Both the position numbers and the translations under genes were made by a program. This document shows, piece after piece, positions 13,147-25,945 of a DNA stretch of 64,000 bases. Location of the stretch: positions 3,844,001 to 3,908,000 of the forward strand of contig CADCXD010000018.1 in NCBI GenBank assembly GCA_902806575.1, given 5' to 3'. The stretch's first letter is position 1, and each line of letters starts with the position of its first letter. Origin of the DNA: Jackrogersella multiformis. Taxonomy: Eukaryota > Ascomycota > Sordariomycetes > Xylariales > Hypoxylaceae. Below the pieces are notes generated by a model, which did not search any database, was not told where the DNA came from, and was given only the letters and a program-made list of their open reading frames with translations.

Positions 13147-15768
13147 ATGACTGCTGCGGATACAAAGTGGAACGCGCGCAGGAGACGCGCTATCCAGTCC
13201 GTTTTCCAGACTGACATCTCCCAGCCTACGCCGTATTCCACACCATCAATACGGTTTCCCGAACATGGCCAGGCATTTGGGGGGCCGTTAGCTCAGACAC
13301 CCCAGAAAGGGGGATTTGACTCCCAGTTCTTCCTAACCTCCCCCGAGAATAACTCTCATGCCGCTCAGCAGACCCGCTTTGACCGGTCCTGGCACGTGGT
13401 CACGTCCCGCATTGCGCTCCCGCCTTCCGTGACGGTAGAGGATTCGTTCGGGTCACTGCCGAACTCGCAAGACGTTGATGATGGGCCGTTCCGGGACGCC
13501 CTGCGCGACGTGCTAGACCCGACCACCCGTCTTCCTCTTGCGACTCATACCGAAGATGTCCTTGCTTGGCATACGCAACAAGTTAGGTTGCATTTTGTGA
13601 GCTATGTCCTGCCGCTGCTCGCTGTCTGCGATGGCTACTCGGACCAAACGCAATCCCTGCTAGGCAGTATACGAACGCTAGAGGCCGCATATAGGCAGTA
13701 CGTGTTCGGCCTATCGTTGATCTGTCGTGCCATGGAAGATGAAGATGTAGACCTAGCCCTGATGAAATTCCGCCGTGATCTGCACGCTCTTGTGGGAAAC
13801 TCCATGTCCGATGCCATGATGGACGCCCTAAGGTCGGTCCTCGGCCATCTAATGAAATCGGTGCTTGGTGTGCAGGGAACAGGTCATGCACCTGAGCATG
13901 GAAAGAAGATGATAGATTCTACCAAAGTGGACAAGGCAAGAAAAGAACTGCACCAGCTAGTAGATTCACTCTGCAAGGTCGGCTTTGCCGGCGAGAGATT
14001 TCAGATCCTATTCGCAGAACTCCTGGATGGGATGATGAAAGCCTACATCCGGGAGAATTTTGCGGGAGTTTGGGAGTCTAGTGACGACTTAAAAATAAGA
14101 TCACGCATTGCTGGTCGTGTCAGAGTTCAACCAAACTGCATAAAAGAGCTCCTAGACTGGATCGAGAACCAATATGCCAGACTGGCTGTGGAAGTCACCA
14201 GCCGCCTTCGTGTCGGCATAGAAGTTTCTTGGACGGATGTAACAAAATGGAAGGAGATTGCCACTGGGCGACTTGCTGCGCTTCGCATCGACGAGCTGTT
14301 CGACATTGTTATTGGCTGGCCGGACAGCGAAGGCGGGATCGACGACCTCCGCTATGCTGTCACGACACCTCAACGACGGCTACAGCTCACAGATGCATTT
14401 TCATCTACTCTACAAAAGCGTCTCCTCCACGCCGGCCGTTCTACGCTAGACATACTTCGTACATACATCGCCATGATTAGGACGTTCCACCAATTAGATC
14501 ACTCAAGAGTACTCCTAGATCGAGTGGCTTACTCTCTTCAACTATACCTGTGCACCCGAGAAGATACTGTCCGCATTATCGTCACAGGATTACTGACCAG
14601 TCGAGAAGAAGTCAACACGGAAGCTCGCAAAACGAAACTCGTTGAACTCGTCGAATTGCTACAACAAGATTCCAATGAGTACCGCCACGAACGGCAAGAC
14701 GAAGACGTTGATGATCTGGACTGGACGCCTGCTCCGGTAGACGCGGGCTCCAACTATAGGCGGCGAAAGTCCGAGGATGTTATCGGTACACTCATAGGCG
14801 CCCTAGGCTCGCCGGAAGTGTTCATCAAAGAATTCCAGAATATCATTGGCGAGAGGCTGCTGTCTGAGCAGACAGGGTTTAATCAGGAGGTGGGTGTACT
14901 TGATTTACTCAAGAAGCGTTTCGGAGAGTCCCCATTGCAGGCTTGCGATGTGATGATCAAGGACATCCAAGACTCAGCACGACTCGACGGCGTCATCCAC
15001 CGCGGGGCTGTTAACCATCCAGATAAGGTAGACCGAGACTGGACGATCCATGCAAGGATCCTGTCCCGACTCTACTGGCCAGAAGTGGGAGAAGAGCGAT
15101 TTCTCCTGCCATCTACCGTGGCGGAAATGCAGAAGATGTACGAAACTATATTTGAACATCTCAAACCGTCCCGCAAGATCAAGTGGCTTAATCATCTCGG
15201 CCAGGCGACAGTCGAACTTGAACTCGAGGACCGCACTATTTCGGAGCAAGTTCATACTTACGAAGCGGCTGTCATCAATGCCTTCAGTGAGGAGAATTCT
15301 TCTAGTTGGGCTTTTGACGATCTATGGATGAAGCTTGAGATGGACGAAGACCTTCTTACTGCAGCACTACACTTTTGGGAGAAGAAGCACGTGCTTCGTA
15401 GACTCCCAGACAACACGTATGTTGTTATCGAGCGTCTTTCAGATGCTGAGCAACCGTCATCCCACCAAGTCGTGCAACCATCAACCACTGCCGCCATCGA
15501 CGTGTCATCGGGAACGCCTCGAAAAGCCAAATCAGGCATGAGCGAAAAGGAGAAGGAGAAACGCCAAGTGTATTGGCAATTTATTGTCGGCATGCTGACG
15601 AACGCGAGCTCCACTATGCCTCTTGGTCAGATTTCGATGATGATGAAGATGTTGATCGCTGACGGCTTCCCCTGGAGTAACGAAGAGCTGCAAGAGTTCC
15701 TTAGTGAGAAGATTACCGATGGCGAGCTCGAAATCGTAGGGGGTAAATATAGACTCGTCAAGAGATGA
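13147..15768 (+). CDS. APC2: Anaphase-promoting complex subunit 2 (cullin), intronless
   Basis: This 873-residue protein is the cullin scaffold of the APC/C ubiquitin ligase, which degrades cyclins and securin in mitosis and pairs with the RING subunit APC11. The N-terminal half is the long helical cullin-repeat stalk. A cullin-homology region follows at roughly residues 530-760, including a segment reading WTIHARILSRLYWPEV. The last 65 residues (from about EKEKRQVYWQFIVGML to the end) match the winged-helix domain typical of APC2. Length fits the family. The frame is open upstream to a GTG at 13102, but the first ATG in frame is at 13147, giving the start MTAADTKWNARRR, which I prefer. A small uORF lies just upstream. 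I see no intron, which is unusual next to its multi-exon neighbours. The assignment rests on recognising the C-terminal domain and overall order. Confidence 0.9.
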   Translation: MTAADTKWNARRRRAIQSVFQTDISQPTPYSTPSIRFPEHGQAFGGPLAQTPQKGGFDSQFFLTSPENNSHAAQQTRFDRSWHVVTSRIALPPSVTVEDSFGSLPNSQDVDDGPFRDALRDVLDPTTRLPLATHTEDVLAWHTQQVRLHFVSYVLPLLAVCDGYSDQTQSLLGSIRTLEAAYRQYVFGLSLICRAMEDEDVDLALMKFRRDLHALVGNSMSDAMMDALRSVLGHLMKSVLGVQGTGHAPEHGKKMIDSTKVDKARKELHQLVDSLCKVGFAGERFQILFAELLDGMMKAYIRENFAGVWESSDDLKIRSRIAGRVRVQPNCIKELLDWIENQYARLAVEVTSRLRVGIEVSWTDVTKWKEIATGRLAALRIDELFDIVIGWPDSEGGIDDLRYAVTTPQRRLQLTDAFSSTLQKRLLHAGRSTLDILRTYIAMIRTFHQLDHSRVLLDRVAYSLQLYLCTREDTVRIIVTGLLTSREEVNTEARKTKLVELVELLQQDSNEYRHERQDEDVDDLDWTPAPVDAGSNYRRRKSEDVIGTLIGALGSPEVFIKEFQNIIGERLLSEQTGFNQEVGVLDLLKKRFGESPLQACDVMIKDIQDSARLDGVIHRGAVNHPDKVDRDWTIHARILSRLYWPEVGEERFLLPSTVAEMQKMYETIFEHLKPSRKIKWLNHLGQATVELELEDRTISEQVHTYEAAVINAFSEENSSSWAFDDLWMKLEMDEDLLTAALHFWEKKHVLRRLPDNTYVVIERLSDAEQPSSHQVVQPSTTAAIDVSSGTPRKAKSGMSEKEKEKRQVYWQFIVGMLTNASSTMPLGQISMMMKMLIADGFPWSNEELQEFLSEKITDGELEIVGGKYRLVKR

Positions 15769-17053
15769 GATTTCAACGAGCTTATCTCAGCCCTGTATTA
15801 TCCCTTTTTTTGGTTCACGTCGTTTATTAATGAAACCCTCGTATATTAGTAAACCTTGAAAGTATAGGTGGCTTGCTGGCATCAGCGTGTTTCTGAAACA
15901 TTTCGCTGGCGGATCTTGTACATACATAGCTCACGACCGGTGCGAGGCTCTCGCCTTAGCGCAGTCGATCGTGGGGGAACAATAGATAAATCATCGGCTG
16001 GGGGTGCGCCGAGCAAAATTGACGCCATCCCGCCATCTCGCCTGGCCGTCAGCTCGGCTGCTGTGCCCGGCAAGTATCTTTTGTTAACGAGGTCGTTGGG
16101 GGACCGGTACGCATATGTACACCACGGAGTACTGGCCGAAAGAGTAAATAATACACGACAGCTACCTTCCACACGGGCGAGCGGCGGGTCAGACGAGCTT
16201 GTTGGTCACACCGGTTGCGGGAAATGCGGGCGCGCAGGGGGGGGAAGAGGCTTTTCACATGAACTCCACGAGCTTATCTCGGTAGGAATGGAATACCTGT
16301 GCGAATCATCAAGACACGGACCATGTGCGCGACACTGTCGATAGCCTCGCGAGAGAGAGAACTAGGTAGGTAGGTAGTAAGCAGCACGCCCCCTATTCGC
16401 GGGGAATACGACCAGGCAGATGGTTGCGCCGTGTCTTACGTGCGAGAGACAAACGTCGTAGGGTACTTGTGTGTACTTCCCTCGCTTCTACCTCTACATA
16501 CCTCCTAAGCAGCTAAGGTAGGTGGGCATTGTGTTCGTTCTAGTTAGACGCAGCAATTACCTGCAGATATTACATGCTTAGAAATTCGATAAAACACTCT
16601 CATTTCTCAACTGTCCCTGCCTGTCGCTCTGCGTTTCTGTCTGTCAGCCGGGCGGGTGCAGAGAGCTTGACGAGGGGAGGTTCACAGGTCATCTTGCAGC
16701 TTAGGCGGCCGCCTATTGGTCGGGAGCACGTGTCCGGCCTGCACCATCACCATCACCGTCAGCATGGAATGTACAGGTATGGGTGTATGTATGTATGTAG
16801 GCAGGTATGTATGTGCTATGTAGGTTAGATACCTAGATGTGTGGATGTGCGTTGCTTTCGCTCGCGCTCTTACGTTACGTAGGGGTAGCTGGAGGTACCT
16901 ACGTACCTAGGTTGGTAGGGTACTATGTACACATGGTAGCATGCGTTGCATCTCGCGGCTTATCTCCCGATTCGGCTCGGTGCGCCGCTCCCGTGTTCTT
17001 TTTTCTTTCTTTCTTTCCTTCTATCGTTCCTCCTCCCCCCCTACATGCATTCG

Positions 17054-17091
17054 TACCAGGTAGGTACCTAGGTATGTATGTAGGTAGGTAC
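17054..17091. repeat. TACCTAGGTA palindrome cluster
   Basis: A central TACCTAGGTA is flanked by CAGGTAGG and GTAGGTAGGTAC. It is one of the densest local clusters of the dispersed motif. Confidence 0.7.
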
Positions 17092-17843
17092 TTGTTTCGT
17101 TCTGCGGTTCCGTGCTGTGATGCCTAGAAGCAAGACTGCAGAGTGCAGATTGGACACACACGTACATACATCATATCATACCATACTACATCATACATCA
17201 TACCTACATGTGTATTACATAGTACGTTCGCATGTGGACCAGTTAGCTATACGAGGGCTGCTTGCCTGCTTGCCGGCTTGGCTCAGGGCCTTTTGTCGTC
17301 TGCGCCGCTGCCTCACCTAGGTCTGTATGTCTGTATGTATGTATGCAGGTAGGTATGCATGCATTGTGATATCTCTAATGATCTACTCTTTGTGCGACTG
17401 TGGTTGGAAGCCTATGTGGCTAGGACTGCCAGGGGTGGACGACCGGGAGAAAAGCGAAAGAACGAGTTGAGTTGAGGTGAGATGAGACGATCGGACGAGG
17501 TTGAGGTCGAGGGCGTTTTACTTATGTAGGTCTTGATGCGGGTACCCGTCGCTCACTGCTTACCTGTTGACTTATTTACCAAGGTTGGTAAACACATCGC
17601 AAAGCCACAAACAATTAAAGTGAAAAGTCGGTCTAAGTATATTTAGACTAAGACAGAGCTTCGAAACTCGGACAACTAAAAACTCGCGAACGACCGGAAT
17701 AAACAAACGTGGACTCGTAGACTCGTGGGCTTCGGTTCCTTCCCGCGCTTCTTCATGCACGGCACATACTTTCCTAACGCCCGCCATAGCTACCCACATA
17801 CACCGATCACATAGGCTGGCGGGCTAAGCTGGACCGGCCCCTA

Positions 17844-17857
17844 CCCCCCCCCCCCCC
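17844..17857. repeat. C14 homopolymer
   Basis: Fourteen consecutive Cs, preceded by CCCCTA and followed by GGTCC. Assembly errors in run length are possible here. Confidence 0.85.
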
Positions 17858-20800
17858 GGTCCGGGCTAATGTGATGTGATGCGGTGGGATCAATAGACAA
17901 TAAGGCGAGATCGGCTAGCTCTAGGTACTTTCTAGGGTTACATGGTAGGGTTGGAAGCTGAATACGGGAGGGCGGGAGGAGGGAAAGGGGATCGAATCCT
18001 TCGGTGGGGAGATAAGATAAGAGCAAAAATACCAAGCAGACTTCTACTACCAGGTAGGTATGGAGGTAGATAATAGGTATTGATGAATGTAGGATTAGAT
18101 AGGTAGGCAGGACATCCCATGCCTGAGTTATGTACACCGGTATATCATACCGCGCCAGTCACTTCCCCGACCGGACTTCCTCCCGTGCCCGCAACCGCAT
18201 CCGGCTTCAGCCCTATTACGCAGGTGCCTAAAAGGGGAAGGAACGCGGTCGGACTCCATGCTGCCGCCGTTCGACATCCTTAAGGGGTTATGTGTTACTC
18301 GGATCAGGGCGTGGAAGCTGCAATCTATGGTGGCGTATTATACTTCTTGTTTGATTTCTTGAGTCCAGACAGTTGGTCGGTACTTTATTAAGGTCGTCCT
18401 GCGAGTAGATTCTAGGTAGTAGGCTGGTAGGGTAGGTCTCTTTTATATACCTGTGTACGTATCATAACTGTTACTGTGGCGAGAGAGATCATCGTATTCT
18501 CCTTGTGCCTGCATGACTTTCTAGTCTATTTTACAACAGTTGGCATTTGCTTTACGCATATTGATGACTGCTGTGTACTTACTTACCGAAAACTCGTAGA
18601 GCGTTGAAGTTATATGTTAGCCTGTTGATCTACAGAGGTGAATTGGTAACTCTCTAATATATTAGATAATTTAAGAAAGTTAATGAAAGAAAATGAGGTT
18701 CTTTGAATCGACATCATTGCTAAAACCTGATACCCCTGAAGTTACGGCGACGTCCACGCTTACTTAAGATAGCCCATGAAGGATAGGTATACTCTAGAGA
18801 TAAGTTTACTCGTCGATGGCGAATAGAGATGTGCTGATAGAATGATTAGCTCATATGTGCCCTTACGGGTGGGTTATATTATAGGCCTTAGGCACTGACG
18901 GTCCTATGGACCCTCCCTCTCTCGTGACCCATTTCTTGATGTTTGTCACGCACCTAATATCATGGATGATGATGATGATCTTGTTTATGTCCGAAAGGAC
19001 GTATGTATCTATGAAGCTACATACATCGGCGCGTTCTTTAACGCATAGGACGTCCAGAGTACCCCTGGGGGGCAGAGCTGGAGTTTCGCCTGACATAACC
19101 TAATATCATGGAAGCATGAGTCTTCGGTCCTAGGAACTCGCTTTCCATTTGTCACAGAAGAATAAAGCATAAGGCACATATAAGTCGTCGAGCAATGAAA
19201 TAGACAGATATCTCCCCTTTTATCTCCCAGCTTCAGTGAGAAGGATATATTATCTAGTCGTCATAAAGGTGTCCTTCAAATTTCGATTTTATCCCGCTAC
19301 GGCACCTATAAGTATCTAGTATGCATACATAGGATATGGTAGCTGTAGGATGGGTGATCTGTAGTCTAATGATAGAACACACCCGGCGATACAACACACA
19401 CAAGAAGTATCAAGATATAGACTTAATCAGTGGTAGGTATCTTGGATCCTAGTATTCTCCAAATGTTCCCTTATAGACCACCTAAAGATATCGTGTCTCA
19501 CTAATTTTAGTGTTTTCTTTCATATCTTGCTGGCAACGAAAAACAATTCTCATATCAATAAATAGTAGGTCTATTCAGATCGTCAGCTTAACTACCTCCT
19601 AGGCAGTCAATATGTCTTAACGACAGAGATAAATTCCTAGATTGCGGGAGGTGTTAAGACGGCCGTATACATATTTTGCTGTATGGTACATGCGAACCAC
19701 CGAGGGGAAAGCAAATGTCTTAGTACTTCTAAGGTAAGCAGGGAGCTTATTACTTTAAGCTGTGTATAGAACTCACCTGGTAGGCCAAGGCTCTGCACCT
19801 ACCCATCAATATCACAGCTGTTGATCCCTTCATAGAGGAAGAAATAGTATGAAGAGAGCCGTCATTATTATTCAGGACGAGTCAGGTCCGTGGAGCTTCG
19901 TGATCGCTGAGGCTACTCAGACTAAACGAATTTACTTACCTATATGATATTCGTTTTTGACTTACCTGCCTAAATTACGTCGAGAAAACCAGGAAATCCT
20001 AAATTAATAGAAGGTTGTCGTCTCATCGTCGAGCCGTTGGCATTTAACTTGATCAAATCAGCCCTTCTTACCGCTGTGCCTCTGGACTGAACCTCAGATA
20101 TACGAAATCCCCCGTTTAGGAATTAGTTCTAGGAAACTCCTAAAATATTAGCCGACTGGTTACTTAGAGGCTTAGTAGCTGTAATGCCGGGATACGACAC
20201 ATATCTTGAGAGTGCCTGAGTGACCAGCCAGCAATGAGTTAGGTAGGTATCCAGATATCCCTTAAATAGAGGCTATCTAGTGTGTTCACGATTCAACTAC
20301 CAAACAAAAGTTCTAACATCACTATACGACGAATAATATTGTTGTTTTAGCAACCCCCGTTTCCATACCTGTAAGGGGCAACCTTTCTCAACTTTGTAAG
20401 CTACTTCCGGGTCATTAGGTCGCATACTCCTTTTCCCGGTATATGGAATGAGTAGGCTAGAATTGCCCCTAGACCAGATGCGAGACTGGTCAGGAGAAGA
20501 CAAAACGAGACGACAACGTTGGGGGAAGTATGGTGTTAGGGGAAATCGATAACATCGAGTTAGTCTCATACCTATGAGCACGCCGGATGGAGGCGAACTG
20601 TTTGTATTGTTATTGATGACGTTAGCATAACCTGTGTCGATTCTCTTTTAGAAGGAGAAGAATTGATTTTCAAGCGTCGAAACTGATAAAATAGCATATA
20701 TTCAACCAGTTTATTAGTGAATAGGGCTACTTAACTACCTAGGTACACATGGCGATGAAAACACACGAAGTACATCACAAATACCTTGAAAGGGAGAAGG

Positions 20801-21949
20801 TTGACTTCAGAACCATCGAGTAGACTTTATTGAAAGTGATAATACGATGATCCGACTCGATATAACTTCTTCTACCTACTTAATATGATAATCACCTTCC
20901 TCATCATCAACTGCGTTAGCCTTGAAAGAACGAGATCACGTCACAATAGTCCTCGTCCATCAAGTCTACCTACACCTACCTAGGAAGTCAGGCACGTTCT
21001 CTTTGCGCAGAGACGTCTCTGACTTGAAGGTTGGGGGTTGAGTCTCTAGATGCCGTCGAGGATAACGAGGTAGCGAGACTTCTCGCCATTCGGACCGCGC
21101 TCTGGCCCAAGGTGGATGTACCTATGAGGGAGGATACCATCATAGCCACTGACAGGCTAGACTTAATATATCCGCGGCAAACACACCTTTCGGCTTCGCA
21201 AGTGAGTCTACATCTTAGGCAAGCATCGTTCATTTTGACACAATATATCAATCGAACGTCCCCAACCCAGTTCAATCAGAATCCAGCAATCCTGAGAGTA
21301 GCCGGACCGGATAACCGCCACCCGGGTTTACGAAAACCTACGCCAAGCGGATCGCTTTCAATGAAAGCGAGGACCACCCGTCTTCTCGTCGCCTAAATCT
21401 CGAAGTCCACGACACTTGTTCGCCATACCACGACTTCAGACAAGATCCCTAGCGAATACCCCAACTGGATGGCTAGCGGCGGATACGTAAAGACCTAAAC
21501 TTGCCTCGTTATGTTTCTAAGCATCAATTTATAGGTGAGTGCCAAGAGTAAGAGGAGTCGCCTTCGAAAAGCGGTGTCCCAGCACAAATGCTATCAGTTC
21601 CAACAACTTCAGGGGAGGATTTCCGTATAGGATAAATCTACTCTTAAGAGATATCCTACTCCCTAAGCGTATCGCTCCGAAAGACTCGAGGAAGGATATT
21701 TGAATATGGGCCTAGCGCCTGGTGGGCACGGTTGACACCGACCCGTCTATACTAAACGCGCGGTAAATGTCGATAAAATAGAGGAAGGAGCTTCGGATTG
21801 AATTAGGAATGTTAAGTTGGCAGCCTCGAGCTTGAAATGGCCAAGTTATGTCACTATGAAATAAGGCTATGGCGGAGTTTTTCTTAACGCTGTGGTCCCT
21901 GCGACACGCCTTTCGAAGGCCAGACAATTGTAAACTTTGGTGCAGATGA

Positions 21950-21973
21950 GCCATAGCCATAGCCATAGCCATA
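21950..21973. repeat. (GCCATA)4 microsatellite
   Basis: Four exact tandem copies of the hexamer GCCATA. Confidence 0.9.
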
Positions 21974-22844
21974 GGCGGCGCTTATGGACTGCTATACCTG
22001 TTCTCACAAGTCTGACTAGCCATCAACCGCAGACTAAATGTCGCACGAGCGTGTTGACACGAGCGAGAAGAACCGTGAGCGATTTTCGCCTATTTTTCTT
22101 TTTAATTGATTTCGTAAATCGTGTGGTAAGATCGCTATATCGTTAAGCCGATAATCGAAACATCCTACCTTGGTTGGCTGTATTTCTAAATTGTGGCCCT
22201 GTACGATATGCGACAACCCAAGTCCGCCAACCGAACAAGTCGCAACTAGATCTCCGGGACCGCTTGGCTCCGGGGGTTTAAGCCCGTTATTTAAAGAGTG
22301 ACGGTGTCTATTGATGAGCCTTTGCTTGTTCTGCTGTACAGGGTCTCGGTATTCCCTATCCGGCAAGGAGCATGTTTCATTGTTTTCCCCTGCTGTTTTC
22401 GGGTGATCACAAAAACGAATGAGTATAGGTAATTGTGATTTCCTGTGCCTTGCCGCCGAGGCTGTGGATTGACAAGAGACGTAGATACATGGATATTGAT
22501 GTGACTGGGAGTGCTGTTTAAAAGGCGCGACAAGTTGGTTGACAGAAAGTGCTCTTCCATGATATGCCGTTGTCTGCGGTGGATCGGCCGAGAAATGCAA
22601 ATTGATAACATCCACGGCGTCTGATGTAAGAATGAGACTAGGCGATTTTTACCATTAGGTATCATAGATACCAATTTAGGTGTGATTGGCTCTGCATGAG
22701 ACCTACGCACGGTCCGGTCACTACGCCTTATTCTTAAGTTTGGGAGGCGAACGAAGCAGCCCGATGGGGTCTAATAAAAGTAAGCTCAGAATAACTCAAA
22801 ACGGGAATGTACAGGAGGCGGCGTCGGCGTCGGCACACCTGCCT

Positions 22845-22878
22845 ATGCTCATGCTCATGGTCTTGGTCTTGGTCTTGG
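22845..22878. repeat. Hexanucleotide repeats (CTCATG)n then (TCTTGG)3
   Basis: About 2.5 copies of a CTCATG unit are followed directly by three copies of TCTTGG. Confidence 0.8.
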
Positions 22879-24706
22879 AGACTGTAGGGATAAAGCGGAT
22901 GCGAGATTAAACAAATCGACCTAACAGAAATTGAGCCGATAGTTGATCGATGACAACGCGGCCGCATACTTTCGACTCTACCCGGGCGACCGAGACTTGG
23001 GGAGTGATGTCAAGCGTTTTAATAAATACTAAATGTCATTTTCTTTTTTTTGGGCGCCATACGACGTATTACAGAAGAGGCTAGTTAGATAGGAGTTAAT
23101 GATGATAGATCGGCAACTTGCTCCAGACAGTGCAGGAGCTTCGTCACGATGTTTCAGCGAGATTAGGTAGTTTGTTTTCGGAACAAAATCTTGCCGTGCG
23201 AGGCAAACCAGTAGTACTATGCTGCTATGTCAAGACGAAATCTCAAAGGTCGGAACATGAGGTTTCGGCTGGAATGCATGTGGTTCATGCGGTTCCGAGG
23301 TAGCGCCCGTGACGATTGGGTGCAGGCGATGCAATAGTGAGGTGTTGGCGTGTTAGATAGTGAGGGTTGTCACGCTCGGGACCTAAAAGACAGAGTCATA
23401 GAGGAGTCCAGGGAGTTTTGTCTGTGCTTGATGAATGCCGAGAGGGCAGGGTTCTCTTGGGGGGCGCGGGCAGGCGGAGACATGAGATGCGGTGAGAGGA
23501 GCCAGCATCATATGACTCAAGATGGCGTTGGGAAGAGCTCGCGCCTAGTAACCTAATATATAAATAGGTAGTCCTGATAAAGTACTGGTTTCCGATCTAG
23601 AATGTCGGTGACGATTCCGACGGAGGAGCTAAGAATTAGAATGTCTTTGCATCTTGATATGCGGTAACTACCTAACTCGAAATTCGAACCCGACTAGACT
23701 AGATAGTAGATACCGCTACCTAGCAATAGCATGGGTAGAGAGAGAGGGAGAGAGGCAGATAAACCAACAGCTGACTTGGGAACACAACCGGAAGAAATAG
23801 GCTGAGTGTTGTGATCTGGACCGTACGGCTGGGCTTCCTAATCGCGCGCGAGCTAAATAGCAGTCCTCGTTCTAGCCAGCTCGACCAGCACTCATCTACT
23901 AGGCCTATAGGCTTCCATCGGTTTGGAATCCCTCAAGTACTTAATAGATGGCGTTGAGGCATTGGCTGCATACACTATTCACGGTAGGACGGGATGGACG
24001 GGGCAAAGCCCGAAAGACTCCGATGTCATGGTCATGTTCCAGCTCCCTCTATGAATCCATGTCGTGCCCGACCACGTTTAGCATGGAGAAAGGACTCATT
24101 GGAGAGAATACAGTAAGATCATAGATGCGCAGGCGTTAATAGGTGTTGGTTGATATGTATATTCCTCGAATGCTCGAAGAGGTACGGTACTGCGATGAGT
24201 AAATCGTGGTGTAAGTTGCAAGGTAAACTGAACCCTGAGTCGATCCTTTGGCGGGTTGGCCAATCAGCGCACTTCAAGTCTCCATCCGCCTACCAAGAAC
24301 GACAAACGGCGGAGGGACTTTTCGTAAGGCGGAGGACGGATTCCCTTAAGGATCTTGGACGAGACGAGACTTTGCGGTTGGTTAGGATTTGTTTAGGATA
24401 AGTCTAAGTACGGATGCGGATGGTAAAGTTTTAATAGATACCCTAAGTAGGTAGGTACTTAGAATACTTACTTACATAATAGGTAAGAACAGAGGGATTA
24501 AAAAGGACAAGGTAGGTATTAAAAGGTACCGGGGCGGTTTCCTTATCGCTTAAATATAGACTTATGATGCATATAAAAGTACTGTACCCGATTTATTAGA
24601 TTTATCCTTTAAACCGTTGAAGTTTATCGTTTAGTTGTAACGCTTATATACCTACCTTATATGACAAGCTCCATCTAGTGTATTACTTACCTTTAGTAGG
24701 GTTGTA

Positions 24707-24806
24707 AGGTTTAATGAAACCTTCGTGGCCCTTAATTCCAGCCTTGCCGGGCTTGAATTGCTTCTTTCCATAAAAGCCTGATGCTGACTTTCTTCTTTGG
24801 CTTCTT
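24707..24806 (-). pseudogene. Possible coding relic, unidentified
   Basis: On the minus strand a stretch of about 33 codons reads like protein (SGFYGKKQFKPGKAGIKG, then HEGFIKPYNPTK) and ends at a consensus GTAAGT donor. A stop codon sits a few codons upstream of this piece in the same frame. I found no joining exon and do not recognise the family. It may be the remains of a spliced gene or transposon, or chance. Confidence 0.2.
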
Positions 24807-24897
24807 CACTGGTTAAAATCCTGTTTGTAAAATCGATTATCCACAAATAAGTATGATGCATCATTATTAGGTAGTCTTGGGTAAGACAACATATGAT

Positions 24898-25047
24898 ATG
24901 GTTACCTTGCCAGAGGTCATCGACAAGATTACGAGGGATATTACCGATAGCACCGGCAGGGACCTTTTAAACATGACTGCGTCAGAGATGGGTCATGATA
25001 TATCTACTTGCCTTACCTACCAGGTAGTAGGTATCTACCTAAAGTAA
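24898..25047 (+). pseudogene. Possible coding relic, 49-codon ATG frame
   Basis: An ATG frame reading MVTLPEVIDKITRDITDS and then an amphipathic-looking stretch runs for 49 codons to TAA. A second short in-frame-looking piece (NAKRLNAIHRWLSIA) lies about 20 bases downstream in a different frame, as an intron or frameshift would give. The second piece faintly recalls a fungal family with an LNxIHRWLW motif, but the expected continuation is missing. Treat as a low-confidence fragment. Confidence 0.2.
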
Positions 25048-25924
25048 TGAGTACCTATAGACAGTTAGCGTAATGCCAAGCGGCTCAACGCTATCCATCG
25101 CTGGCTTTCCATTGCCTACCTTGGGTACCGAGGTAAGTACTTAAGGTACTATGTATCAACGGCCGTAGAAGAGAACTTGGCCAAGCGGGATGAGAACAGG
25201 GGAGTTGAATCGAGCTATTTGATAAACCTGACTTTCGGGGAAATATAAGGATAAAGGAATCTTGACAATGGATTTCATACATTTATGAGACAGTAAAGAT
25301 TACCACCCGGATCACTACCAATGGCGTAATTACACCTAGAGACTTAGGTAGTAATTCTTATTCGTCCTGAGGTAACCAACATGAGGAACAATCATTGATA
25401 TCCTCAAATATTTAGTACTCCGCGGGGCTAGGTTACTTAGTGAATAGCGGTCCGATATGTGTGTGTCCGTAGAACACCTACATACATACAGTGTAGGTAG
25501 GTATGCGGGTGTGTGATCTGCGTGGCCGCGTGGTTAAAGCTATCGTACGGAACCGTATCGAATACTCCGCAAACCGGTACATGACGGGTTTTTGCACTAT
25601 GCACTATCTTTGCCTGAGACGGGCATTGATGGTGACGTTGCTACTACTATTCTCGATGACCTTTAAGCCCGAAACCCCTACTCATTACTTCTGGCCCCGT
25701 TCTCATCGTAGAACTTTGCTGAGCCGTGCTAGGTCGGTCCGTGGACCGGTACACCTTTTGTTGCGACAGATGTCTGTAACATGGATACTAAAGTATATCA
25801 GCAGCGAATGCTTGAGCGTGCAACAGTCTATGTCTGCGCACGGGCAAGGTTGTTAGAGGCGATGTATCGTGGTCAGATAGACTACGGAATAGAAGAGCCT
25901 AGGAAAGCAGGGCTCCAGCGGCTC

Positions 25925-25945
25925 TAGGGATTAGGGATTAGGGAT
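25925..25945. repeat. Three GATTAGG-type units resembling telomeric repeat
   Basis: Short tandem TAGGGAT units, similar to but longer than the fungal telomere unit TTAGGG. Too short to be a telomere. Confidence 0.5.

Noticed and set aside
22034..22615. 193-codon minus-strand open frame
   Set aside because: No domain, no splice continuity, a competing frame on the same strand (22291-22710), and located in the desert; length is near what chance allows in a region of balanced composition.
25925..25945. Telomere
   Set aside because: Only about three imperfect units, inside the window with genes on both sides; best read as chance or an interstitial remnant.
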